Positions 46,016 to 56,940 of a DNA stretch of 64,000 nt are shown in pieces. The notes beneath the pieces were generated by a model. It worked only from the letters and a program-made list of their open reading frames with translations, had not been told where the DNA came from and did no database searches. A program made the translations under genes and the position numbers. The DNA comes from Selaginella moellendorffii (lineage: Eukaryota; Streptophyta; Lycopodiopsida; Selaginellales; Selaginellaceae), in assembly GCF_000143415.4 (NCBI RefSeq), contig NW_003314266.1:3937674-4001673 (forward strand). The letters run 5' to 3'. Each line of letters begins with the position of its first letter. Position 1 is the stretch's first letter.

Positions 46016-47720
46016 AGTCTTGATGGCTTTTGAAGCAAACTGATCCTCTTAGTAGCTGGTTAGAAGAAGTTCCTCTGTGCAACTGGACAGGGATTTCATG
46101 CCATCCCAATCACCAGAATTATGTTCAAGGGATCAATCTCTACAATCTAAATCTGAGTGGTACAATCACACCTCTTCTTGGCCAGCCATCCCCCCTTTTG
46201 CTGTTACTTTAGCGTCTCTATTTATCTTCCCTGGTACATAAGGATCTCAACGTGATGCAATCCTCCTCGAACCAATGCAACCAGGAGGTGATATATTAAT
46301 CTCTCAAGCAACAGCTTTATGTCCAGCATTCCAAAGGAGCTTGAGAATTGCACGTTGCTTGAAGAGATTTCTCTTTCTCAAATTCTCTTACAGGAACTAT
46401 TCCAGATATTTTCAATCGTTTAAAGCACCTGTCCATTCTCAGTCGTCTGTGGGGAAATCAGCTTGTTGGCAACATCCCATTGTCAATTGCAAACTCCTCA
46501 AAATTGGCGAAGCTGATAATGAACTTACAGGACACATCCCAAATAATCTGATGACTTGAGGCAATTGTTCCAGGCTGGTTATATTAGATGTTACTTTCAA
46601 CCTCGTCTGGAAGCCTTCCTTTGGAGCTTGCAAGACTATCAAGGCTTCAACATGCTGGGTTTTTGACAATCAACTGCAAGGAAAACTCTGGAGTTCTAAT
46701 CCTGTTCACTAATTCATTGTCCGGTCAAATCCCTTCAACTCTATTCCAGTGCACTTCCCTCATAGAAATTGATGTTTCACAGAATTCTCTCACAGGTCCA
46801 ATCCCAGCTGATATCAGCAAACTTCAACACCTCCAAACATTTCTTACTCACCAAAATGAATCGCGTGGCAGCACTTTTGGCAACTTGTCCTCTCTTTTAC
46901 AAACGGACATGGCCTTCAACCAGCTGAGTGGCACCATACCAACAGCAATTGGATCACTTTCACAGCTCCAGCGCTTATCTCTTGCATACAACAGGCTTTC
47001 TTGACCCATTCCTGAAGCTGCTTTCAAGCTGTGCAGGAATCTTGGCTTCCAGAGGCTCGACCGCAATGAGCTCGATCGATCCCGCAAGAGTTTGGGGAAA
47101 TTACCAATCTCACGTATTTAATTCTCACGAAAAATCTCTTAACAGAGGAGATTCCACCCAACATAGGCACCCTTTTCAGGCTGCAGTTCTTATCAACTTG
47201 GAACCTTCTCACAGATTATGGTTCCAGAGGGATGAACATGGAGGGAGCTACCTGTTGATCTTGCGGCTGGCCCTACGCGTGAGATTCCACCATGGCTTGG
47301 AGGCTTCAACAAAGTTCAGTCCATTGTTCTTTCTTCCAATGCCTTCTCAGGGGAGATACCTGCTAGTTTGGGTGAATGCAGCGGGCTCACTTACCTTGAC
47401 TTGGCCTCAAGCTCATTAACTACGTTGACATTCTTGAAGTTAATGCTTCATACAACAACTTAATTCGCACATCTCATCATTTTGCAAAATTTGACAGCTC
47501 CATGTTTTTCGGGAACCATTCGTTGTGTGGAGAGATACTTCATAGAAACTGTCCTTCACCCTCATCATCATCAAGCCAAATCTAAACTTCGCTGTAGTGG
47601 TTGTCATGATATTGATAATAGCATTGTGTGTTAAAACCTTTAAGCACAGTGATTATGATGGAGCAGCTTTGGTGGGAAACTTGAAAGCACTAAGTTTTTA
47701 ACAGGTAATGAACATGATAG
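46016..47720 (+). pseudogene. LRR receptor-like kinase relic
   Basis: Pieces of an LRR ectodomain occur in order but in all three frames: LSSWLEEVPLCNWTGISCHP (LRR N-cap), LYNLNLSGTITPLLGQ, LTGHIPNNL, NSLSGQIPSTLFQCTSLIEI, NSLTGPIPADISKLQHLQTF, MAFNQLSGTIPTAIGSLSQL and SLGECSGLTYLDL-like sequence. A C-cap NHSLCGEILHRNCPSPSSSS comes last. Frameshifts and stops separate nearly every piece, and there is no kinase domain downstream. It resembles the LRR-XII (FLS2/EFR-like) class. Confidence 0.82.
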
Positions 47721-48009
47721 ATCTCTCTACTCGCAACTTTGGTTGAAAATTTCTTCAGAAGTGCATTTTCAACGGATATCAAGCACTGAACATTACACCT
47801 ATATACAAATGAATATCATGTTAGTGAGAATGTAAATGCCAAGCTTTTATTACGTACCAGTCATTGCGCTTGAGCCGGCTCTCAACAAGAGGCTTAGAAA
47901 GCTGGCCGTGTTGTAGTAAATGTGGATCTTTGATCATCTCTAACTTAATGGTGTGCCTAGTTCTTAGCACCTAGATCGAAGAAGCTGCTACAGCGCTCCA
48001 AGGAAGGAC

Positions 48010-48680
48010 TCCACCATTGGCTAGCTTGAGACAGCAAAATCAAAGGCCTTCCAAGCCATTAACAAGATCATACGGAAGGATGCCCTGAAACATACATCCC
48101 GGTGAGAGCTCAACATCAGGGATTTGTGACACCTTCTCATATACCAGAGTTTTCGGCCAGGCTCTGTTAACCATGCCCAGAAGATCATCAAATCAATGCC
48201 CAGATGCCAGTCCCCAATCAATGAGACTGTAAACTCCATCTCTGTAGCAAAAGTTCTTAGGAAAGATTTTGTTGTGGTGCACACCGTGATTCAAGCACAA
48301 GTGTGATACCGTATCATATAGGCATCCCTGACGATCAAAGCTGGCCTCTTGCAAAATGCGTTTTCATGTGAGCTTGAGCAAAGTTGGTCTTGGCATGCCA
48401 TTTCACGCTCAATGTGAAACCATTCTTCCCAGTTATATTCCCCTTCCTGATGTAGTGCCATTTGACGGCAAGTTTCAGCCACCTTTGAGAGTTACAGATA
48501 AAACAATTGACGTAGCTTTCTGTTTCACAACCTCTTTTACCACCAATGTTCTCTCCTCCAAAACTCTACATTTTAGCTGCAAAAACTTGTTTTTGATCCA
48601 GAGATTGTGGCACCCTCGTGCCACCAGACCGTATAATTCATAGAACTGGGAGAATTGCATGATCGCTCTAATAACCATGT
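48010..48680 (-). pseudogene. Kinase-like relic
   Basis: Minus-strand fragments in different frames suggest a protein-kinase-like fold: VKEVVKQKATSIVLSVTLKG, PALIVRDAYMIRYHTCA, then LNHGVHHNKIFPKNFCYRDG and VYSLIDWGLASGH, the last pair resembling the catalytic loop and DFG regions. Catalytic residues are not conserved (HHNKIFPKNF for HxDxxxxN, DWG for DFG) and stops intervene. Tentative. Confidence 0.35.
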
Positions 48681-48689
48681 GGTTACTCG

Positions 48690-50010
48690 GGTCAGCATGA
48701 GCATTCTAACCCACTGTTTGTCTTCTTGAGCTTCAATCTCGTTTACTATGTGTACCTTTAACTCACCACTCTCTTATGAATGCGTTCAACCATTTCCTAT
48801 AGGTTTTCTAAAGTATAATTGAAATTTTATAAATTAATTTTAACAAAAAGTAAAGTTAGAATCAATTTGAAGACATATTAAACCATATTAAAAATCTATC
48901 AAATTCTTTATAAGCATCTAATATTAGTTTTTTGAAGAGTTATTCTATTTGATATCAAATAAAATAATAAAGGTGGACTAAATAACTTGAATATTTTTAG
49001 TTAGTGGTTTAACTCTTATAAACTTGGGTTTAATACTTTCTTAGGGCTAATTTACTTTACTTTTTGTTCTTTGATAATCAAAGACTATTTAACACAACCT
49101 AATATAAGTTGAACTAAGGTTTTTTTGTCCTAATAAGGTTTGTGAATTTGTATAAGTATGGCCTCTAATAATCCTTAAGTATCACCTACTTAGGGTTGAA
49201 AAAATTTAGTGAAGAAGAATATTCCATATCATCTTTGGGTATTCATTGAAATACTTCCTCTACCCTTGATTCCAAATAGAGAGAGAAAACGTTTTATATA
49301 GTGTAAATATAATGTATATACATATATACATTTTATTTTGTATGTTAAATATGAAAGATATCTATAAATGATTATGCCCTTGCATAAGAATCCAAGATCA
49401 GTTTTAAAACAATGAATTGTGACCGATATAACACCTAGCTAATAACTGAAAAAATTATTAAATAAAACTCATAAATAAATCTAGCTTGAATACAATACTA
49501 TTAAAGGGTTGATCTTTTTGTGGGGTTTGATTTTTCCATCTCCCAAGCTTCACATCCCCAAAAGATTGATCTCCTGGTTTCTAGTATCAAACATGAAACA
49601 TACTTTAACAAACAAGTTGGCAAGTAGAAATGAAAAATATATCAAACATTGGTAGCTTTTTGAAACAAGATATAATCTAATCATTAAAAATACAAATTTA
49701 ATTTGATAATTAACAGAAATATACATTTAATTACTAATTTTATTACTGTTTTAATTGGAACTTGATGTTTTCTTTGTGTTAATTATTGAGTCACAAATCA
49801 CTTACAATTGTAGTATAATTCACTTCAGTTATGGAGTAGTATATATACTTTTGTTAAAAGAATTAAATGGAAAACGAGATCTACATTATCACAGCAAGTT
49901 TGCACTCCAGGTTTTCGAAATATTTCTGGTTTTAACTCCATTAAAATTGTGGTTGCAAAATAGATTTTTCTATTTTTTATTTCAGACTCAGATTTAACAA
50001 CACTTTGTTA
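48690..50010. other. AT-rich intergenic DNA
   Basis: About 1.3 kb with no credible ORF or terminal repeats. Confidence 0.55.
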
Positions 50011-50019
50011 CATAGTTAT

Positions 50020-50614
50020 ATATGCGATAGGCTCTCTAGAAGCACAAACACTATTTTTCACTCTAAAAGTACATACTCTTTTTAGATTTTGTAGAGCTTG
50101 ACTCAAGAAGCACATACCCTGATTAAACGAGAATGTTGTTAGACAGAATTCAATGATTTTCTTACCTTGCAACACAGCAAGCACAAATTGTCTCAGAGAA
50201 AGTCGCAAAGTACATGAGCTGGATAGCAGTGGCAATGAATGCTCCACCTAGATGCAGAAGCTGGAATTCAACAATCCATCTAAAGATAATCCAGGTGACT
50301 GCGGAAAAAAAAGAGCACACCACAAAGAGCACGGAGGAAACATCTCAATCGAAGGGAAGCCTGTAGATCATGCAAATAACAAATGGAGCAAAGGCAGCCA
50401 CCATGTCTAAACACTGGCAATCACCCATGCCTTCACTTTCTTGATGCGGCAAATGACACCCATGAAAGGATAGAAGGAACCAACCAGTACTGCCATGCCC
50501 TTCAGCCACCATTCTCTCGAACTCCACAACTCTCATATTGAACAAGTAGAGGAAGAAAACCATAGATAAAGCCATCAACATAGTAACAATTAGAGCCAAA
50601 TCGTGAGTGTCCAA
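50020..50614 (-). pseudogene. Multi-pass membrane protein relic
   Basis: Begins MDTHDLALIVTMLMALSMVF, a membrane segment, then continues in a second frame with VLVGSFYPFMGVICRIKKVK, CSLWCALFFSAVTWIIFRW and AIQLMYFATFSETICACC. In-frame stops occur near 50370-50420. Family not recognised. It directly abuts the hAT array. Confidence 0.35.
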
Positions 50615-52484
50615 GACCTAGTGTTTTATTTCGGCCGCCAATAAGCCATTTGAAATGGCTTTTTGGCAGAGAAAATGTTAAGCTTTAATACAAATTAGTG
50701 TCATCTGAAAAGTCTGTTGTTGGCAGTGGCCGGGCCGACAATTTCCTTAAGCAGTTTAAAAATTAAAAACAGCATGTGCATACCAACTTAATTATGAATA
50801 AATAATGTCAATGTTAGGCAATTCATGAGAAATTTCAAGTGACGCCAGTTGTTGCTCTGAACTGCTGGTACTATCCAAATCAGTTAACAAATAGATTTTC
50901 CTTTTTCTGATTGCAGTGGCACTCGAATTTCCCTCATTTAGACATTTGCGCTTGAAAGGAGGAGGCATGGGAGATGCAAGTAAGCTCTCCACACCAGTTA
51001 CTTGGTCCATGTTGTCCCCAAGGCCACTAATCTCACTGTCATTACATAGTATTGCATACTATCAGCCTGGATAGAGGTAAACAAAGAAGCTTACCTCCCA
51101 TTAGCTAACCTAAAATCAAAATCCCAATCAAAGTCATCATCTTCGTCTTCAGACATGGAATCATCAGTGTCAACTTCTGCATAGGACCTGAAACCTGTGG
51201 TTATGTGGCCTGTGCCATTGCCTCATACAACTAGAGAGTCGTTCTCTTTTGGAATATCAAATTCTCCTTGAGTCCACGTTGCAGAGCTGCAAGAAGTTTC
51301 AAATTCCTTCCTATCCCAAATTCGATGGTTTTGGTAAATATGAATGAGCTTCTCAGCCTGCTCTGGATGCAGTCTACACACAAGCAAGTGACACCAATGT
51401 CAGACAAGTTCTTCATGTTTATAAATGAACAAAGGGCTTACTTGTTTTGCTTTAGTATCAAGACGTTGCTGTATGTACTAAAATTCCACTCAGCTGCAGA
51501 ATTCAAAGTTGTCAAACCAAGAATATAGCATGCAAACCTCCAAAGCACTTCCCCTGAGTCACAGCTGAAGCTAACCGCAGAGGCCCAAACAGGCCAAGGT
51601 GAATCTCCATCCTTGCCTTTCTTAAGCAATTCTTGTGCATCACGGCTGTTTGCAATGGAAAAGGGGCTAGTTCCATCGATGTATGCAAAGTACTCTTGAT
51701 TTAGATTGTGGGCATCTTTAGCATTTGGATAAAAACAATGTTGAATACGACTAAATGCTGATGTTTCTTTCTGTCTATTTTTATCCTCCCTGTAACGCGG
51801 ATTTACACACTAGGCTGCCCCAAACAAGTCACAGGATCTCATGTACTGATCCTCTTGTTTCTCCAGAAAGTCTTCAATATTGTTATTATAGACACAAACT
51901 CCGGTCATAATTATTAATTAAGCAAACAAGTTAATTGGATGTTACATGAAAAAGCAACACATGCCTAAAGATTCATAGCACTCAAATGAGCCACAAAAAA
52001 ACTCTTCATGGTGTGCTGCATCAATGATCATAATATTCTGAATATGCAACCCACTAACTGTCTTCCAACTGTCTGTTACCAAGCAAGGCAATCATGGGCT
52101 GTACGCACCTATAGCTTTCTCAAGTTGTTGATCAATGCGCTCAACTGTTTCATGGTATATCTCATCCAAGAAGTCTTCACGCAAAGCCTTCAGCAAAGGC
52201 AAAGGAAACATGGAACCGCATTGGGCATGTCTACCAACTACTAGGTTGAATGCTCTGGCCTTGATGTAAACTCCAAATGCATACTCCTTCTACCATGCCC
52301 TAAGTTCTTCAGGGGTCAACACCCTTCCTGTGATTCCTTTGAGAGCTACTGTTTCCTGCAAGATACGACTTGTTGAACTTGTCTGAGGCCATGTAGTAGA
52401 CACTATTATATCAATTTGATTCCCAGCTGCACATAAACGACCCATAGAGATGCAGCCAATTGTAGCTAACTCAATCTCTCGAAC

Positions 52485-53006
52485 CTACTGCTGCAACCGC
52501 TCTGCATCAAGTTGGTCTTCACCCTCCAAACATTCTATCCATTCCCATGCTTTGTTGTCATTACCACTCAGAAAGGCAAACATGTTCAATTTTGGCCTGC
52601 GTTCAATACTCCCACTAACTTGAGGAGTTGATATTGATCCTCCAACACTGAAGGCATCTTCATCCAATTGCTGTGACCCTGAAGCTCCTTGATTGCTGAA
52701 CTGTGTCATTCTACTATTGCCATGTTGTTCGAACTCTGCAAGCTTGATGTTGTATGTCTCAATATTGTTCCTTGTTATAGACACAAACTCCTCACTGAAC
52801 TCTTGTATTGGCCTGTGACGCAAACTTATGTCAGCAGTGCAGCAACCTGTGTCCTCCTTCTCCTTGTAGAAGCTGCAAAAATGCCTCCTAATCCTCGTAC
52901 GTCCAATTCCCTTCACGGGACCTTTGCATAAGACACACCTAACCACTACCTCCCAACTAGCTTTGTCAGTGCTGAAACATTGAGGATCCGCCTCAGTGTT
53001 TTCCAA
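52485..53006 (-). pseudogene. hAT transposase N-terminal (BED zinc finger) region, unit 1
   Basis: 173 codons: CFSTDKASWEVVVRCVLCKG, then HFCSFYKEKEDTGC, a Cys2-His-Cys-type BED pattern that binds transposon ends. A Gln/Ser-rich linker follows (ASGSQQLDEDAFSVGG, PKLNMFAFLSGNDNKAWEWI). It ends at a stop after DAERLQQ where the related unit 4 reads through. Confidence 0.72.
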
Positions 53007-53932
53007 ATTCCTCTCCCTGAGTGCTAAAGGATCACAAAAGACGTATTTGCAAACGGTTTAGGGCCGAAGGCCTACCAAGTCTGCCTCTGGGACTCGGAGG
53101 ATGATGAGGGTTGGTCTTTTGCCCTTGGATCCCTCTCTATTCTCCCTTGCAGCCTCGCCCTATTCTCGCAGCAGCACTATCCTCAACACTTGGCCAAGGG
53201 TTTACCCCGTAGAACACAGCAACTTGATCATTTACAGCCAAAGCAAGCCCCTCTCCGATCACGGTGTCTCCTGAGGCTACACCCAAACCAAGCCCCTCAC
53301 CTATCACGGCTTCTCCCGAGTCTGCTCCTGCAAATGGATTGATGGAGGCTCTTACCTTGTTCACCCTCCCACAGCGTAGTTGCAGCCACGCTGTGTTGCT
53401 GTAGTATTTCGCCCTTGCCACCCTGACATCGAAACAAAAAAGGAGAGGATGGGAGAGAAATGGTGCTACTGGCCCTAAGGCTAAACCTTTTGTGTTTCTT
53501 CTCACCCAAGCTAAAGGAATTTAAAGAACCCGCAAGTTACTTGAATGAAAACCCTTGATCCATGTATGTCAGTAATAGCCATGACAACTTGAATATGCAT
53601 CGAATCATTATTGAATCTTTTCTTTAGTGGGGTTAAAGGTTCAAGGGTTATGCTTAATTAAACGGTCATAATTATTCAAAATGCCAAAAAGTAGCTTTGA
53701 ATAAAACTCTACCAAAACCCATTTCTACACCATGGCAATCGCATTTGCAAGGGAGAACACTAGAGTAAATATTAAAACCATGGGCTTTTGCTATTGTGTG
53801 GCAAGAGGAGCAGTAGGAGCAGCAGCAGCAGCAGTAGCAGTAGTAGGAGCAGTAGGAGGTGTAGCCTGCTCCTTTAGTTGTGGCTGCGGGATTTGGGCCG
53901 TTGGCAACTGGATGGGGCCTGCTGCCCATTGA

Positions 53933-54340
53933 CTAACCCTTTCTTAGATAACTCGGATGAAAATAACCAAGTGCAACTGTCTGGAGAATAGCCAATGGCA
54001 CCAATACCCATTGCGAGAAGATCGTCCTAACGCGGTCAACAAGTCCCAAGATCCATGGCCAGAGAACCTTACCAATCCATGGTGAGAATGCCTGTGCCAG
54101 GGAGGAGGCAAGAGTGAAACCTAAGGCTCCGACACTGAGCCAAAACCACCGAGACTCCGTGATCTTGTTATTGCTCAACCTGCCAAGATCGATGCTGCCT
54201 CCTCTCGCTTTATGGCCAAAGATATCGATAACTGCCGCCTCTTGTTGAGAGATAGAAATCAGGAATGAATCTAGCAAGAAGGAAGTAAAGAAGAGCAACA
54301 ACAATGCTGCCACCCTCATCCTTAGGGATTCCACAAACAA
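53933..54340 (-). CDS. Small membrane protein carried in the hAT unit
   Basis: 135 aa, open in unit 1: a signal-anchor (MRVAALLLLFFTSFLLDSFL), a soluble part (ISQQEAAVIDIFGHKARGGS, IDLGRLSNNKITESRW), then hydrophobic segments FWLSVGALGFTLASSLAQAF and VLVPLAILQTVALGYF. It is not a transposase domain and I do not recognise it. Units 2 and 3b keep the same sequence but with an indel near GGT (56437 and 60361) that shifts the frame. Unit 3a has lost the 5' half. It may be a captured host gene or the original host gene of the duplicated segment. Confidence 0.45.
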   Translation of the reverse strand: MFVESLRMRVAALLLLFFTSFLLDSFLISISQQEAAVIDIFGHKARGGSIDLGRLSNNKITESRWFWLSVGALGFTLASSLAQAFSPWIGKVLWPWILGLVDRVRTIFSQWVLVPLAILQTVALGYFHPSYLRKG

Positions 54341-54904
54341 GCTCTTTTTAAGATAATGGAAAAACTAAACCAACAAAAGCATGCCCGTCTCTTTTATGTG
54401 TGTTTTGTCTCTATGGTCTCTTTTTTCCTTCTCTCGCAACATTATGCTCTCAATCTCTCGATCATGATGATTACTCTCTCCTTACCATGGTCCCACTCAT
54501 AGTCTCTCTTTTTCCTTATCTCGATGAGATTGGGAAGCTCTAGTGCTCAGCAATGGTTTCGAAAACTGCAGCAAAAATCCCAGCAATAGTTAGCAAAAAC
54601 TGCAATTAAAATACTGCAAAAATGCCGTAGCTTTTTTAGCTAAGCGCTCTTTGTGGTTCTCTTTTACTTTACTCCTAGTTCCTCCAATGCCAAGGAAATC
54701 CAATCCTCAAAAAGTGCCACAGTTTTGAAGGTTTCATTGTGAACTTTTCTTTGCTACATATGTGAAGGATAACTTACTGTGAAGGAAAGGAAAAAGCAAT
54801 AGCTGCATCAAGAGCTGGTTTCACAGCAGCTCAAGACTTTGCTTGTTCTTCGGTGGAGTGAAGGTTTCTGTAACTTTGATTGATGTGCATCATAAGAAAA
54901 AACC

Positions 54905-56940
54905 AGTGTTTTATTTCGGCTGCCAAAAAGCCATTTAAAATGGCTTTTTGGCATAGAAAATGTTAAGCTTTTATACAAATTAGTGTCATCTGAAAAGTCT
55001 ATCGCCGACAGCAGCTAGGCCAACAATTTCCTTAAGCAGCCTAAAAATTTTAAAACGGCACGTGCGTGCCAACTTGATTATGAATCAACAATGTTAATGT
55101 TAGGCAATTCATGAAAAATTTCAAGTGATGCTAGTTGTTGCTCTAAACTGCTAGTACTGGGCTGGTCCAAATCAGTTAACAAACGGATTTTCCTTTTTTT
55201 GACTACAGTGGCACTCAAATCTCCCTCATTTAGATGTTTGCGCTTGAAAGGAGGAGGCATGGGAGATGCAGGTAAGATCTCCACACCAATTATCTGGTCC
55301 ATGTCGTCCCTAGGACCACTAATCTCACTGTCATTGCATAGTATTGCATACTATCAACCTGGATAGAAGTAAACAAAGAAGCTTACCTCCCATGAGCTAA
55401 CCTAAGACCAGAATCCTAGTTGAAGTCATCATCTTCATCTTCAGGCATGGAATCATCAGTGTAAACTTTCGCATAGGACCTGAAACCTATGGTTGTGTGG
55501 CATGTGCCATTGTCTCCTACAACTAGAGAGTCGTTCTCTTTTGGAATATCAAATGCACCCAAACTAGGCCCCTCTTCGATCACGGCTTCTTTTGAGTCTG
55601 CTCCTACAAATGGATTGATGGAGACTCCTACCTTGTTTGCCCTCCCATAGCCGCAGCTGCGGCCATGTTGTGCTACTGCAGTATATCGCCCTTGCTGCCC
55701 TGACATTGAAACAAAAAGGAGAGAGTGAGAGGACAGGAGAGAAATGGTGCTACTAGCCCTAAGGCTAAACCTTTTGTGTTGCTTCTCACCTAAGCTGAAG
55801 GAATTCAAACAACTTGCAAGTTGCTTGAATGAAAACCCTTGATCCATGTATGTCAGTAATAGCCCTGACAACCTGAATATGCGTTGAATCGCCGTTGAAT
55901 CTTTTCTCTAGTGGGGTTAAAGGTTCAAGGGTTATGCTTAATTAAACGGTCATAATTATTCAAAATGCCAAAAAGTAGTTTTGAATAAACCTTGCCAACA
56001 CCCATTTCTACACCATGGCAATCACATTCACAAGGGAGAACACTAGAGTAGATAGCAAAACCATGGGCTTTTGTTATTGCGTGGCAAGAGCAGTAGTAGG
56101 AGGCGCAGCTTGCTCCTCCAATTGTGGCTGCGAGATCTGGGCCGTCGGCAGTTGGATGGGGCCTGCTGCCCATTGACTAACCCTTTCTTAGATAACTCGG
56201 ATGAAAGTAACCAAGTGTAGCAATTCAGAGAATAGCCAATGGCACCAATACCCATTGCGAGAAGATCGTCCCAACACAGTCAACGAGTCCCAAGATCCAT
56301 GGCCAGAGAACCTTACTAATTCATGGCGAGAATGCCTGTGCTAGGGAGGAGGCAAGAGTGAAACCTAAGGCTTCGACACTAAGCCAAAACCACCGAGACT
56401 CTGTGATCTTGTCATTGCTCAACCTGCCGAGATCGAGATCGTGTGCCACCTCCTCTCACTTCATGGCCAAAGACATCGATAACTGCCGCCTGCTGTTGAG
56501 AGATGGAAATTAGAAATGAATCTAGCAGGAAGGAAGCAAAGAAGAGCAACAACAATGCTGCCACCCTCATCCTTAGGGATTCCACAAACAAGCTCTTTTT
56601 AAGACAATAGAAGAACTAAACCAACAAAAGCATGCCCGTCTCTTTTATGTGTGTTTTGTCTCTATGGTCTCTTTTTTCCTTCTCTTGCAACATCATGCTC
56701 TCAATCTCTCGATCATAACGATCATTCTCTCCTTATCATGGCCCTGCTTATGGTCTTTCTTTTTCCTTATCTGGACGAGATTGGAAAGCTCCAATGCTCA
56801 GCAATAGTTAGCAAAAACTGCAATGGAAATACTGGAAAAATGCTGTAGCTTTTCTAGTTGAGTGCTCTTTGTGGTTCTCTTTTACTTTACTCCTAGTTCC
56901 TCCAATGTAACTTTGATTGATGTGTGTCACAAGAAAAACC
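54905..56940 (-). mobile_element. hAT-derived unit 2, internally deleted
   Basis: About 2.0 kb. It keeps both ends of unit 1 but lacks the whole transposase core. Near 55550 the N-terminal leader (EAVIEEGPSLG) is joined directly to the C-terminal tail (FDIPKENDSLVVGDNG), making a 151-codon fused ORF (55416-55871). The palindrome is perfect here (54921-54953). This is a typical non-autonomous deletion derivative. Confidence 0.7.

Larger units (their letters stand above)
50620..54904 (-). mobile_element. hAT-derived unit 1 of a tandem array
   Basis: The unit starts (low end) with AGTGTTTTATTTCGG and a 33-bp palindrome at 50636-50668, and ends where the identical start of unit 2 begins. Transposase pieces on the minus strand are a BED-type finger (WEVVVRCVLCKGPVKG, RTRIRRHFCSFYKEKE), DUF659-like sequence near 52000-52290, and the hAT dimerisation region (LTTLNSAAEWNFSTYSNVLI, then LHPEQAEKLIHIYQNHRIW). 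An acidic, Lys/Arg-rich tail ends near 50806. Stops interrupt it (for example AW*KEYA near 52291 and AA*CVNPRY near 51814). The unit also carries a membrane-protein ORF at 53933-54340. No inverted terminal repeats were found. Confidence 0.72.

Noticed and set aside
53732-53932. Plus-strand Ala/Val-rich 66-codon ORF in the hAT array
   Set aside because: Translation of a GCAGTAGGAGCA-type microsatellite; broken in the other units.
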